The notes: generated by a model from the letters alone, not told the origin. 41,255 nucleotides of DNA from Nostoc sp. 'Peltigera membranacea cyanobiont' N6 (GCF_002949735.1 NZ_CP026687.1:1-41255); one strand, 5' to 3'. Counted from the stretch's first letter, positions 1 to 8,780 are shown. A program made the numbers and translations.

Positions 1-3000
1 TCACGCCATCCATTCCACCCAATCGGGCGCTCCGTCCACCAGTTGAGCAAACTTGTTCGGGTCAATATCCTCAAACTTGAAGATCACGCCCCACCGCTCA
101 TCAATCGTTAGTGTACTGAGTAATTCTTTAACTGATTCTACACCGTACTCAACCCGCTCAATCGCTAACTGAGCATAATATTTGACCCGTTCCCACCAAG
201 AAATACTGGATTCTGAATCTGTGTCCATACCCCCCCGATTATTACTTCCATCTTCATTAATGGGGGGTGTGGACGGCGGGTTAATCCCATATTGAGACTG
301 CATCCTAGCCGCATAAGCCGCATCTCTTTCAAGTGACTCTTGCCGCTTCTGTTCCTTCTCTTCCCGTTGCCTTTGCCGATACTCTAATACCTTCTGGGCA
401 AACTCTACATCCTCAGTATTCAGCCGATAGTACCTAACGCGCTTACCATCTTCAAGCGGTCGCCGTGAAGATGTGGACAGTGCGAGTTGAGAAAGATACT
501 GGCCCAAAATCCATACAGGAGATTCATCGAGGGGAATGGTCAGGTTGAGAATCCCCTTAACGTGAAAGGCATTGCGTTTTGAGAACTGGGCCAAAACCTG
601 AATCATCGCTTCGTCCCCTTTAATCTCAACCCCAGACATGAGATCCATCAACACTGCCCTCAATCCCAGCCGATGACGCATAAGCCAGGACGTAGAATGG
701 TTACTCCAGTCGGTGCAGATGCTCAAGCGATCGCGCTCCGTTTTATCCCGCTCCACCACAATATTCGGCGGTGCAACAAACTCCCGCCCAAGGTCATCGG
801 TAATTGTCTCTCCGCTTGGGGCTAAAATTGCCTCCAGTGCCACAATCTTTTTAATTAACCGCCCAGAGTCGTCTTTTTCAACCAATTCCGGGGTAACGCT
901 CATGCCGTAGGAGTCCTGAATGCGAAATTTCTCACATTCCAAAACTTCTTCTGGTTTGAGATAGTCTTGGTGCTGCCTAGCCGCATAAGTCCTTCTGTCA
1001 ATATCTTTGGCGTTAGCCACTTTACGGTAATGCTCCGAATCGATGGCAATACCTGCCGCTTTCATCCACCGGGAAGCCCCCTCATCGGTTGCATCACCCA
1101 CAGGCGCAATAGTATTGCCCATTTCTTCTAGGAGCGATCGCAAATCAGCCCGTAAATGATTGATAGACCAATTGCGTTGCCCTTCAATCTGACAACTAGC
1201 ATCTAATGCCCAATCCTTCTCAGCCCCACGTTTGCCCGTTTCCCGGTTAATGCGAATCAGAAAAGCGGTCATCTCATTTGTTTGAAGAATCCTTTCCTTG
1301 ATTCGACGGGCATTAGTTTCGGCGTAACCAAAGGGAGGACGAGGAGCCACCCAAACATACATGGGGACATTTGGACGATACCGCCATAATTGCTGGGCGC
1401 ATTCTGTAGCCGACTGCGAGACAGCATGAAACACGCCAAACACGGCATCAAAATGATAGCTGGAAATGTCAACCCCTGAACTGAGACTGGGAGTAATTAA
1501 AAAAGCGTCAAGATCCTTAATGGCAATGTTAATCTCTCGGATAAAGATGACATTCTCTTCACTACCACTGTTCTCGGAGTGAATAGCCCACACCCGTAAC
1601 TTGCGGTCTTCGGCTGATTCCGGTGTTTCGTAGTTATCATCGATTGTTGAACCGTCATTCAGCGCTCGTTCTAACTTTTTAATAAACCGCTTACTGTCGC
1701 TGACCATCATCAACTTTTTACCCATCATCAGTTGAGCGTGGAACTCTGCAACGATTGCGCTGCTGTTTTTCCCCTCGTACCAATGAACTTGACGACCACC
1801 TGAGCGATACAGGTTTTTGATGATGTAGGGTTTTTCGCCAGCCGGTCGCAAATTCATGAAAAACTCAATGGTCAAATCATCCAAGTGAGCATCAGCTAAA
1901 ACAACCAGCTTGGCGTTGTAAACTAGATACTCAAGCACTTCCAGAATCGCCCCCCTGTGTTCTTTGCAGGTTTTGGACTTGAGCAGATGGGCGAGATACT
2001 GGCAGGCTTCATCAATAAATAGAATGTCATAAGCCTGTAAATCGTTCGCCATTTTATACAGAGAATCCACGGTAATGCTGAGAGCTTTTACCTGACCCCA
2101 GTCCCCGCAAGAAATCGCGGAGTACATTGCTGTTTGTAAGCGATCGCTGAGATTCTTGAGCAAAGTAACCCGATGCCCATTGTTCAAAAAGCTCAAGTTT
2201 GGGTTCTCTCTTCTGAGAACTGCCAAGATTTCAGTCTTTCCTGTTCCCATGTCGGAAACCAAACCAACTAACCCCGATTGAGGTAGGGAGTGGATCGCAA
2301 GTGAGAGATAACGGGTATTAACTGTCACATCGGGCTTGTACTTATGGAGTCCCCTGGCACGATTGATGAAAAATCTTTGCTTGTACTCGCTGATTCTTAA
2401 GGCATCAGCAATCATTGTGGTGACGGCAATATCAGCCTTTTTACCCAAAACTACAACCCAATCGTCAATTCCTTTTTCTGGCCCTGGCAGCAGCGCTACT
2501 TCACACTGGCAGCAAAGTTCTACAATTGCAGAAGCTGTGCGGCGTGTGGCTTGAAAAATCTGCTGTTTGGTTTTGGGTTTGCTTTCGTAGTCGAACAGAA
2601 CAACGAATTTGCGCCCCTTTTGAGTCATTGGGACTAAATCAGGGTGAAGTCTTTCTAAATCCTCCTTGCCCACTCGACCATTCCAGATTCCAGGCAGTGC
2701 GATCGCCACAAATCCCAACGACAGTAAGCAACCACCCTTCTTCTCACCCTCTGTAAGGATTACAGGGATTTCGGGATGTGCCATTACCCAAGCCCAAAAA
2801 CCTAACGCCTCTCCCTCCGAGGTAATGGTAATATGTTCTGGCATCGGCACGTTATAGCGAAGTGATACCAAGCGCCATAAATGTAGGGGCATTCTCAAGT
2901 AGGTAACTCGGTTGGGAGTTTTGGGTGGTGATTCGTACTTGACTGGCTTTTGAGTTTGCTGCTGTGTAGTCTTGTCCCATTCGAGGCGGGGGTAATCTGG

Positions 3001-3312
3001 TTTCATCCGTCCCCAGTCCATCGCCAACCAATCATTAAGCGGGTCAAGTCCACTAACCCACCATGCACCGGCCTCTGCGTGGACATATCGTTTCAAGTAG
3101 CCATCACGCAGTCGCCCATCGTTACGTCTGGCAGTTTGAGGTAGGGCGCATAACAGATATTCGTACACTGAGGGGCCACTAAGAGAGCGGACATTCAAAG
3201 CTGTTAACTTTGGGTCAACAGCACTGGCTAACCATTCATTCCAGTGGTTGACTTCTATGTGAGAGGGTCTTTGCGCCGATACTAAGTGATTAAATTGTTG
3301 TAATGGTGACAT
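1..3312 (-). CDS. CyRepA1-type plasmid replication protein (DUF3854 + helicase)
   Basis: Likely initiator/helicase of this plasmid. The 1103-residue protein has a toprim-like DUF3854 region (TEGEKKG at residues 187-193, an acidic residue in VVLFD at 241, GIDDW at 281-285), then a P-loop helicase core with Walker A DMGTGKT (354-360) and a DEAD-like Walker B, ILFIDEAC (430-437). Length and order match the large proteins annotated in cyanobacterial plasmids as CyRepA1 family. The C-terminal 300 residues are charged and look like a helical DNA- or partner-binding part. The start is the ATG at 3310-3312, with AGGAGG about 11 bases upstream. The stop lies at the very edge of the window, so the gene appears complete. 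A DUF3854 phage-type primase-helicase is the alternative, but rep is favoured because segregation genes lie nearby. Confidence 0.85.
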   Translation of the reverse strand: MSPLQQFNHLVSAQRPSHIEVNHWNEWLASAVDPKLTALNVRSLSGPSVYEYLLCALPQTARRNDGRLRDGYLKRYVHAEAGAWWVSGLDPLNDWLAMDWGRMKPDYPRLEWDKTTQQQTQKPVKYESPPKTPNRVTYLRMPLHLWRLVSLRYNVPMPEHITITSEGEALGFWAWVMAHPEIPVILTEGEKKGGCLLSLGFVAIALPGIWNGRVGKEDLERLHPDLVPMTQKGRKFVVLFDYESKPKTKQQIFQATRRTASAIVELCCQCEVALLPGPEKGIDDWVVVLGKKADIAVTTMIADALRISEYKQRFFINRARGLHKYKPDVTVNTRYLSLAIHSLPQSGLVGLVSDMGTGKTEILAVLRRENPNLSFLNNGHRVTLLKNLSDRLQTAMYSAISCGDWGQVKALSITVDSLYKMANDLQAYDILFIDEACQYLAHLLKSKTCKEHRGAILEVLEYLVYNAKLVVLADAHLDDLTIEFFMNLRPAGEKPYIIKNLYRSGGRQVHWYEGKNSSAIVAEFHAQLMMGKKLMMVSDSKRFIKKLERALNDGSTIDDNYETPESAEDRKLRVWAIHSENSGSEENVIFIREINIAIKDLDAFLITPSLSSGVDISSYHFDAVFGVFHAVSQSATECAQQLWRYRPNVPMYVWVAPRPPFGYAETNARRIKERILQTNEMTAFLIRINRETGKRGAEKDWALDASCQIEGQRNWSINHLRADLRSLLEEMGNTIAPVGDATDEGASRWMKAAGIAIDSEHYRKVANAKDIDRRTYAARQHQDYLKPEEVLECEKFRIQDSYGMSVTPELVEKDDSGRLIKKIVALEAILAPSGETITDDLGREFVAPPNIVVERDKTERDRLSICTDWSNHSTSWLMRHRLGLRAVLMDLMSGVEIKGDEAMIQVLAQFSKRNAFHVKGILNLTIPLDESPVWILGQYLSQLALSTSSRRPLEDGKRVRYYRLNTEDVEFAQKVLEYRQRQREEKEQKRQESLERDAAYAARMQSQYGINPPSTPPINEDGSNNRGGMDTDSESSISWWERVKYYAQLAIERVEYGVESVKELLSTLTIDERWGVIFKFEDIDPNKFAQLVDGAPDWVEWMA

Positions 3313-3539
3313 GAAAACTCATCCTCCTGAAGTGTGTTGGAGGAATTGGAGCTATCCCGAAAGTAATCTTATATACAAACGTTCAGAAATATAAGAACAA
3401 AATTACATAAAATTCCTGAAACGTTGTTTACATCTGGTAAGCCAGTGTTACATTGGCTTTACACCGAATCATGTACGATAAAATTACTATTAGGGATATT
3501 AATTAGGCCGTTCAAACCCGATAACCCCAATTCCCTTTG

Positions 3540-3573
3540 AAAACCCTGCTGTCCTACCGGGACGCGGGGTTTT
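3540..3573 (-). terminator. Hairpin terminator between the rep and 245-aa genes
   Basis: A stem built from AAAACCC and GGGGTTTT arms, continued by GTCC/GGGAC pairing around a TACC loop, lies 12 bases past the stop of the leftward gene at 3585. It has a T run on either strand, so it can end transcription of that gene before it enters the rep leader. One or two mismatches break the stem. Confidence 0.6.
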
Positions 3574-3584
3574 CGTTGTTTTGC

Positions 3585-4322
3585 CTATGAGTACTTGGCT
3601 AAAGTCGCCTTGACAAACTCGATTACTTCCTCCTGTTGAATAATAAATGCAGTGCCTTTTCTTCTAAGAGCCAGAATTTTCATACTTCCAACTTCAGAAT
3701 AAAGGTGTGAATTGTGATCAATAGCCGCCTTGGTGGGAGGCCATAAGACCAAAACTTTTGCTGAGGGCGTTTTTGTAGCTTCACGGGAAGACATTGCAAA
3801 CAAGTCTCTGTTCTTGCTTAACCACTTCTCGTAATCTGCTAACTCAAGCAGTGGGCAAGGGTTCCACACTTTTAGCCCATGTTTGTCTTTCCTCTTGATC
3901 TGCAAAACCTCTCTAGCTTCGTTGTAGACAATCTCCTTATCTCCTATTGAGCGAATCGAGATAAACAGGTGAACTTTTCGCTCAAATCTCACAAACAAGT
4001 CGATAGGATTCTTGTCCTCTAGCTTTAGCACTGGAAAGACTTGTATCCCCTGGCTTTTGAACTCATCCAAAAGCAGGGCTGTTAATTTTTCCAGCCGTGC
4101 AAGTTTTTGAATTCTTATCAATGGCTTGTAAGCCAATGCAAAAGCTGCCCAGCCTACCGGAGTAATGAAGCCGCCTGTAGCAAGTGCAGTACCGCTAATC
4201 GCCAGAGCCAAAGCGGATTCGTAGTCTTTCGCCTCCCTAAGCATCTCTAATGCCGGTTCGTTGTGCGGCGGGAGTTGAAAATCGGTTGGTAGGTCTTTCA
4301 CAGTAGTCATTGGAGACACCAA
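3585..4322 (-). CDS. Hypothetical protein, possible nuclease-like fold
   Basis: A 245-residue protein that I do not recognise. A hydrophobic stretch at about residues 36-66 (ALALAISGTALATGGFITPV onward) could be a membrane hairpin or a buried helix pair. The following part (about 75-150) alternates strands and helices, with NPIDLFVRF and VHLFISIRS, which recalls the core of PD-(D/E)xK nucleases, but a full catalytic set is not evident. The rest has a strand-rich end with VLVLWPPT and MKILALRRKG. It sits between the RHH gene and rep, in the same direction, with its own downstream hairpin. It may belong to the plasmid backbone. Nuclease activity is a guess from pattern only. Confidence 0.6.
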   Translation of the reverse strand: MVSPMTTVKDLPTDFQLPPHNEPALEMLREAKDYESALALAISGTALATGGFITPVGWAAFALAYKPLIRIQKLARLEKLTALLLDEFKSQGIQVFPVLKLEDKNPIDLFVRFERKVHLFISIRSIGDKEIVYNEAREVLQIKRKDKHGLKVWNPCPLLELADYEKWLSKNRDLFAMSSREATKTPSAKVLVLWPPTKAAIDHNSHLYSEVGSMKILALRRKGTAFIIQQEEVIEFVKATLAKYS

Positions 4323-4450
4323 AAATTGTTTCGGTTGCTGACTAATCTCTCATCGGTTACAAGGTCAAACTTCTTTTCATCTAGGTTATCTGGTTGGTTT
4401 TTATCGGTTATGTATTTTGCTTGGGCTAAGTTCAACTGAGAGTGATCACC

Positions 4451-4639
4451 CTAATCTTCATCCTGTTTTTTTAATTTGGTTTTTTTTGTGTGTCTTGCCG
4501 TGAGCGCTTCCGAAGCAAGAAGTTTTACCATTTGACTCATAGAGCGTTTTTCAGTTTTTGCTTCAGCAGATATTAAGTCGTAAAGTGCTAAGTCATCTTC
4601 ATCTGTGAAATAAATATTTAATCTTGTTCCTGTGGGCAT
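4451..4639 (-). CDS. Small ribbon-helix-helix (CopG/Arc-like) repressor
   Basis: A 62-residue protein whose layout fits an RHH DNA-binding dimer: an N-terminal strand (TRLNIYFTDEDDLALYDLI), a helix rich in Glu/Lys, then RSMSQMVKLLASEAL as the second helix, and a basic tail (KKTKLKKQDED). Such proteins control copy number or autoregulate segregation operons on plasmids. It is divergent from the ParM-like operon across a 236-base gap. A TAACACTGT half-site sits 2 bases upstream of its own start codon, and a full palindrome of the same sequence lies farther on, which suggests it represses both itself and the ParM operon. The start is the ATG at 4637-4639. Confidence 0.7.
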   Translation of the reverse strand: MPTGTRLNIYFTDEDDLALYDLISAEAKTEKRSMSQMVKLLASEALTARHTKKTKLKKQDED

Positions 4640-4641
4640 CG

Positions 4642-4728
4642 TAACACTGTCTGGTGTTTGAATAACCCTATTGTCAGTCTAAACCTCTCACTTGTCACTG
4701 GTGTTAAACAGTGTTATGATAACACTGT
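4642..4728. promoter_or_regulatory. Palindromic operator between RHH gene and ParM operon
   Basis: A perfect inverted repeat, ACAGTGTTAT and ATAACACTGT around a single G, spans 4708-4728. A further copy of TAACACTGT is at 4642-4650, next to the RHH start codon, and a looser CACTGGTGTT is at 4696-4705. The 10-bp arms are typical of RHH dimer-of-dimer sites. It could also be the centromere read by the ParM partner. Confidence 0.7.
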
Positions 4729-4875
4729 AAGCCAAAAAACGCCACAAAACAAAGGCAATAGAAGCCAGAAAGTGACGCTATGGCTAACCCCTAACTGGAT
4801 GTGCGGATTTAAGAGGATTCAGCCTCTAAATTCTCCAAAGCCAGAAGAACCAAGACTTTAACAAACAACAGAACC

Positions 4876-5991
4876 ATGACAACCACATACACCAATGCCA
4901 AAAACTGGCTAGTTCAAGCGGATTTGTTAGCCAAATCAGGGCTAACTGACCTCACAGGAGGTAAAGACTCAGGTGCAGGGTATGGGAAGGCAATCATCGG
5001 TGATTTTTCGATCATGATGCCAGCCGTATACTCACTAGTTCGCAACCGCAACATCATGCACCACGAAACCATCTCAAAAGATGGGGCATGGGTGCGTTAT
5101 GTACAAGGAACGCGGCTTGACTTAAAAGACGTTCAATTCTTTTGGGGCAGTGCGGCTCTAGCCCAAAGTGACCACACCTTACTGCACGAGGATAAGGCGA
5201 AAAAGGCAGAACTGGCACTAGAAAGCATCCTTGTAGACTTAGCAGTTCTGAATATTCCCGATGGGGTCAAGCTTTCAATTAGTTTGAGCAATCACAACCC
5301 AGAACGCTGGGGCCAAGAGATTAAACGCCGAGTAGAAGGGACTCACACCTTTGAACATCTGCACCCTGTAACCCGTTCCATTGTCACTAAGACAGTTGAG
5401 ATTGTAGTCACAGGCATTTACCCCGAAGGATTCGGAAGTATTGCTCACTGCTTATTCGGTGAAGCGTCCCTGGTACTTGACCCCTCAGAATTAGCGATCG
5501 CACTCGATATCGGTTCATCAACTTGGTTAATTACCGTGTTCAACGGTAGTGGTGCAGTGATTGACCGTCACTTGATTGAAGGTGGAGCCGGTGAACTGCA
5601 CACCATGATTGCAGAAACCCTCGACAAGCGAAACGACCGAGTGAGCTTGCTGTCCAAGGATGTGAAGCACTCACCCAGTTTGGTGAACCAAGGGATTATC
5701 GAAGGCACTTTCACTTATGGCGGCAACCACCTGACAGGTAAGAAGTTTGAAACCGAGTACAGCCAGTGCCTAGATCAGTGGTGGAGTAACAGGATTGAGA
5801 AATTCGCCAACTTTGTGACTGCTGGCAATTATCTAGACCGCGCTAAATACCTTGTCGCCTGGGGTGGGGGTGTTTCCTTGCCCGTGGTGGATCAAAACTT
5901 AGCCGATTTAGGCTGTGTGGTCTTGAACAATTCCCAATTCATCAATGCTTTGGGGTTGAAGCTATTAACTCAAATATCTTTGGGAGCCTAA
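4876..5991 (+). CDS. ParM/StbA-like actin-family ATPase
   Basis: A 371-residue actin-like protein that would form filaments pushing plasmid copies apart. The N-terminal nucleotide-binding segment is KDSGAGYGKA (30-39), the second phosphate segment is ALDIGSSTW (209-217), and AWGGGVSLP near residue 343 fits the adenosine motif. The N-terminal half resembles the ALP_N actin-like domain and the total length is usual for the family. It opens a closely packed operon that runs to 10600. The next gene is only 3 bases on and encodes a small protein in the place where ParR normally lies. The RHH repressor and its palindrome are just upstream. The family call is firm; the segregation role is inferred from family and position. 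Confidence 0.85.
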   Translation: MTTTYTNAKNWLVQADLLAKSGLTDLTGGKDSGAGYGKAIIGDFSIMMPAVYSLVRNRNIMHHETISKDGAWVRYVQGTRLDLKDVQFFWGSAALAQSDHTLLHEDKAKKAELALESILVDLAVLNIPDGVKLSISLSNHNPERWGQEIKRRVEGTHTFEHLHPVTRSIVTKTVEIVVTGIYPEGFGSIAHCLFGEASLVLDPSELAIALDIGSSTWLITVFNGSGAVIDRHLIEGGAGELHTMIAETLDKRNDRVSLLSKDVKHSPSLVNQGIIEGTFTYGGNHLTGKKFETEYSQCLDQWWSNRIEKFANFVTAGNYLDRAKYLVAWGGGVSLPVVDQNLADLGCVVLNNSQFINALGLKLLTQISLGA

Positions 5992-5994
5992 TCA

Positions 5995-6228
5995 ATGAAT
6001 TACGAATCTCGGCGTATAACCATCTCCTACCTAGCAGTAATTGAATTGTGCAAGATGTTTGATTTACCCCAAGATGCACCAACACAAGCATTATCAGCAG
6101 GTGTAGAGAAGCTGATTTTTCAACACGGTAATGTCCAATCATCACCCAAACCCGAAACAGCGCCATCTACACAGCCGAATAAATCAGCACTTAGCGCAAT
6201 GGTCACTAATTTCAAAGGGGCAGCATGA
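5995..6228 (+). CDS. Small protein in ParR position (putative adaptor)
   Basis: A 77-residue protein starting 3 bases after the ParM-like gene. The first half (SRRITISYLAVIELCKMFDL, then PTQALSAGVEKLIF) could fold as a strand followed by helices, in line with an RHH-type DNA binder such as ParR. The second half is Pro/Ser/Gln-rich and looks disordered, ending in SALSAMVTNFKGAA, a short amphipathic tail. In ParMRC systems, ParR binds the centromere through its N-terminus and caps the filament through its C-terminus, and this layout agrees. No sequence family is recognised, so the role rests on gene order. Its stop overlaps the start of the next gene. Confidence 0.6.
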   Translation: MNYESRRITISYLAVIELCKMFDLPQDAPTQALSAGVEKLIFQHGNVQSSPKPETAPSTQPNKSALSAMVTNFKGAA

Positions 6229-6470
6229 CCAAATCCAGATTTAGAAACACGCTTTTAGGCATTGGTGCAACAGCAGCAGCGTTAGCCCTTGGCTACTTCG
6301 GAGTGCAGTACTTCGGCAGAAACAATATGTTCACCATTGCCGCAGCTGTTGGGGGTGGAGGTGCAATCAGCTATGTACTTCAAAAACCGAACCAGCCACA
6401 AGCCCCAAGTAATCAGCCAGAACCCCAACCCACACCGATGAAAACCCAAAGGAAAGGGAAAAAGTTATGA
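6225..6470 (+). CDS. Small two-helix membrane protein
   Basis: An 81-residue protein with two hydrophobic segments: LLGIGATAAALALGYFGVQY (about 10-29) and FTIAAAVGGGGAISYVL (about 37-53). The tail is Pro/Gln/Asn-rich and ends in a basic KTQRKGKKL. It overlaps its neighbours on both sides by 4 bases (ATGA type), so it is translated together with them. A positive cytoplasmic tail on a small membrane anchor would suit a scaffold for the ATPase encoded at the end of the operon. No family is recognised. Confidence 0.65.
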   Translation: MTKSRFRNTLLGIGATAAALALGYFGVQYFGRNNMFTIAAAVGGGGAISYVLQKPNQPQAPSNQPEPQPTPMKTQRKGKKL

Positions 6471-6742
6471 GCGACCAAGAAACCATGCAGACACAGCCAA
6501 GCCTAACGACCACCGAAATCATGACCATCATCCTGGGTTGCGAACAAACTCTAAGGTTTGTGCAAGCATCTCCCAATTACAAGCAAATCGAAGCCTCCGA
6601 CCGATTCAGTACATCGAATGACTTAAAGATGGGTGATGCTGTGCAAGCCTTGATGGAGATTCACGAAGCAATCCTAAATATCGAGTTTTATTCGCAAGTT
6701 GAGGGACAAACAAATGCTTTCAACGACAGCCTTACAGCGTAA
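6467..6742 (+). CDS. Hypothetical 91-aa operon protein
   Basis: A mostly helical, acidic 91-residue protein with no family that I recognise. LTTTEIMTIILGCEQTLRFVQAS and MGDAVQALMEIHEAILNIEFY are likely helices, which could form a small coiled or helical-hairpin bundle. It is linked by a 4-base overlap to the membrane protein before it, and its last 29 bases overlap the next small gene. It is part of the ParM-to-ATPase operon, so its product probably joins the same assembly. Confidence 0.6.
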   Translation: MSDQETMQTQPSLTTTEIMTIILGCEQTLRFVQASPNYKQIEASDRFSTSNDLKMGDAVQALMEIHEAILNIEFYSQVEGQTNAFNDSLTA

Positions 6743-6908
6743 TCATCTGTACCAATTCCGTGGTCAACAACTGCGCTACAGCCATCGCTCTAATTGTCGA
6801 GTCAATGCACCTTTCATATTCAATGACTCGAAAGGCAGGCGAAGAGAATTAAGCCAAAACCAAGTGCAGAGGGAGGTTTTTGAATTAAATGAGTTTTGTG
6901 AAAACTGA
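6714..6908 (+). CDS. Small basic hypothetical protein
   Basis: A 64-residue protein starting at the ATG at 6714, inside the end of the previous gene (a TTG 15 bases earlier is the alternative). It is rich in Arg, Gln and Asn. The core LYQFRGQQLRYSHRSNCRV followed by NAPFIFNDSKGRRRELS has the look of a small beta-barrel, SH3-like or nucleic-acid-binding fold. Its end overlaps the next small gene by 20 bases. The chain of overlaps through this stretch supports real coding. Confidence 0.5.
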   Translation: MLSTTALQRNHLYQFRGQQLRYSHRSNCRVNAPFIFNDSKGRRRELSQNQVQREVFELNEFCEN

Positions 6909-7008
6909 TGATGAAGCGATCGCACGAGCCGCCAAGCACAGCGATCGCCCCACTGAGTATGTATCTCTCGCCGCTTTCACGAAAGTACACAAGGATTCTA
7001 ACAAATGA
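6889..7008 (+). CDS. Very small (39-aa) overlapping gene
   Basis: A short open frame, ATG 6889 to TGA 7006-7008, that encodes 39 residues beginning MSFVKTDDEAIARAAKHSD. It overlaps the gene before it by 20 bases and the gene after it by ATGA. A GGGAGG sequence lies upstream. Without it there would be a 96-base hole in an otherwise seamless operon, and the double overlap argues for translation. The frame includes two GCGATCG motifs, so a chance frame around HIP1 sites cannot be excluded. Confidence 0.5.
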   Translation: MSFVKTDDEAIARAAKHSDRPTEYVSLAAFTKVHKDSNK

Positions 7009-7448
7009 CACTTGACTACAGAAATCCCAACGATTGGGGCAAATCACCGCTAACTGACCGCGCTTTGAGATTAGAGCAATTCAAAGCAGAAAATCCTGAA
7101 CAGTGGGCAGCAAGGATTGAGGCAGATATTGAGGCGCTTTCCACACCGCTAGAAGAAAGTGAAGATTACCCACCCTTCACCGGAACCGAATTTTTAGCAA
7201 CTCATTCAACTATCGATGACCATCCATACTCTGCTGCATTTGGTCAATTCTTAGGCAATGGGATTGACGCGGACATTGCAAATATCTTGGCGTTTGGTGA
7301 GAACAGATTTGATTTAATCTCTGATGATTTTGACGACCCCGTAAGGCAATTAGCAACGAGAATTTATAACCGATTTGAAGAGATGGGTTACTGGGATAAG
7401 TTGCCCCAATCATCCAGCAATATCGACTATGACTACATCCCTTATTAG
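7005..7448 (+). CDS. Acidic hypothetical protein
   Basis: A 147-residue acidic protein that I do not recognise. It begins with MTLDYRNPNDWGKSPLTDRA and continues with ALRLEQFKAENPEQWAARIEADIEAL, a clear amphipathic helix. The C-terminal half is Asp-rich (FDLISDDFDDPVRQLATRIY) and ends in YDYIPY. There is no signal peptide or membrane segment. It is coupled by ATGA overlap to the 39-residue gene and lies 8 bases before the next gene, which has AGGAG in front of it. A soluble adaptor inside the operon complex is possible, but no function is shown. Confidence 0.65.
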   Translation: MTLDYRNPNDWGKSPLTDRALRLEQFKAENPEQWAARIEADIEALSTPLEESEDYPPFTGTEFLATHSTIDDHPYSAAFGQFLGNGIDADIANILAFGENRFDLISDDFDDPVRQLATRIYNRFEEMGYWDKLPQSSSNIDYDYIPY

Positions 7449-7456
7449 GAGAATAA

Positions 7457-8128
7457 ATGGCACGTAATTTTGGAGCAGCAAAACTCAAAAACCATATTCC
7501 CAACAATGCCCCCGGTACTTTAGGAGCAATGGGGAGACTGTTTGATGTGTCGGCATCAGAGTTCAACAAAGCCCTCCTTGGCGACCAAACGGTAATCACC
7601 AAAATTGCAGACATGGCGCGACTGTCTGACACAGCTAAGGCTAATCTGCCTAAAGCTTTGGAGGCATATCGGAAAATCATTGAAACAACTGGGGATGTAA
7701 ACCAAGCCTATGCCGAACTGGTGCAACTGACCCAGAAGCACGGAACGCAAACCCTGAAAGCTATCAACACTAGTAAGACAGGAGAGCAGCGTTTCAAAAA
7801 CGAGATGTCCGAGATGCAAGCGGAACACGTCAACGCCACCACTGCGGAGGCCACCCGTCACGCGCAGCGCTCATCCTTGATTCAGATATCTGGGGCCACA
7901 GCAGACCTTATGGCGATCGCAAAATATGAGGCTGATTTAATCAAAGCTTCTAACAAAGTGCCAGAAGCCCAAGACGCAGCAGATCGCGCTTATGAAACCG
8001 CAGTTACTAGCGCACTGTGGACTAATGGCAGTGAAGCGAAAACCGACCGCATACCAAAGCCTAATTACTCGCGCACTGCTGGGATTAGCCGAGTAGGGCA
8101 GTGGTTCCGCAACTTTATGGGCATTTAA
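7457..8128 (+). CDS. Helical/coiled-coil hypothetical protein
   Basis: A 223-residue, Ala-rich, mainly helical protein. Residues 35-165 are long amphipathic helices, including a coiled-coil-like section around AKANLPKALEAYRKIIETTG and EMSEMQAEHVNATTAEATRH. A second helical part (ISGATADLMAIAKYEADLIK) precedes a Ser/Pro/Arg-rich end, with GISRVGQWFRNFMGI as a possible amphipathic membrane-touching tail. The start is the ATG at 7457 with AGGAG about 7 bases upstream. Its middle position in the operon suggests a structural part, but there is no known family. Confidence 0.65.
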   Translation: MARNFGAAKLKNHIPNNAPGTLGAMGRLFDVSASEFNKALLGDQTVITKIADMARLSDTAKANLPKALEAYRKIIETTGDVNQAYAELVQLTQKHGTQTLKAINTSKTGEQRFKNEMSEMQAEHVNATTAEATRHAQRSSLIQISGATADLMAIAKYEADLIKASNKVPEAQDAADRAYETAVTSALWTNGSEAKTDRIPKPNYSRTAGISRVGQWFRNFMGI

Positions 8129-8201
8129 ACCATAGGTAAGTCGAAAGCCAGTTGTGACGGTAAACTCTGGCTTTTTCTGTTTCACCCCAGGCGAGGTAAA
8201 C

Positions 8202-8780
8202 ATGAATGAAATTGATTCCCTATTATCACAGTTCCAAAACACCAGTGAACAGTCCACACCGTTAATGTGGGGTGAAACTACTTCAGAAAAACCGACCCCA
8301 GAGAGCGAAGATGGCGAACGGCTAGAACAGTCTGTTCGTGATGTCTTCAGTAACAAACAACTGCTAAACAAAGCCTTAGCCACATTCCTGGGTGTGTTTA
8401 CTGCCAATGCTGGAGTCAGCCTACTAACGAGTTTGGGAATTGGGGCGATCGCTTCTGGCACTTTAAGCAGCATTGTGCTGGGTTTATTTTTCGCCAACAC
8501 CCTAACAAAAATTCAATACGACGGCAGAATCCACATTGGTAAAGACTTTATGGTGGCGACTGCTCAGACTGCAAGTGTAGGGGCAACTCTTTGGGTAGCG
8601 TTTGACGAGTATCGAATGGTGTCAGGAGCAACTAATACAGGTAAGACAAGGTTTTATTCAGAAGTAAGACAGTACGAAGTTAAGCCCAGCCCCCAGACTG
8701 ACACCCCTTGGCTAATGATCGGGTTGGCTGCTTTTGGGTTGTTGGTGATTGCAGCTATGACGAGGGGGAAAAGCCAATGA
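8202..8780 (+). CDS. Membrane protein of the ParM-ATPase operon
   Basis: A 192-residue protein from the ATG at 8202 (GCGAGG lies just upstream; a GTG at 8154 would add 16 residues without good reason). A polar N-terminus of about 60 residues is followed by hydrophobic segments at roughly 60-102 (GVFTANAGVSLLTSLGIGAI, then LSSIVLGLFFANTL), a possible third near VATAQTASVGATLWVAF, and a last segment LMIGLAAFGLLVIAAM before a basic end. Its stop overlaps the start of the ATPase gene by ATGA, so the two are translated together. This fits a membrane partner or anchor for that ATPase. No family is recognised. Confidence 0.65.
   Translation: MNEIDSLLSQFQNTSEQSTPLMWGETTSEKPTPESEDGERLEQSVRDVFSNKQLLNKALATFLGVFTANAGVSLLTSLGIGAIASGTLSSIVLGLFFANTLTKIQYDGRIHIGKDFMVATAQTASVGATLWVAFDEYRMVSGATNTGKTRFYSEVRQYEVKPSPQTDTPWLMIGLAAFGLLVIAAMTRGKSQ

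Noticed and set aside
4658..4861. Open frame between the RHH gene and ParM-like gene
   Set aside because: It runs through the palindromic operator and has no protein-like features; the region reads better as regulatory DNA.
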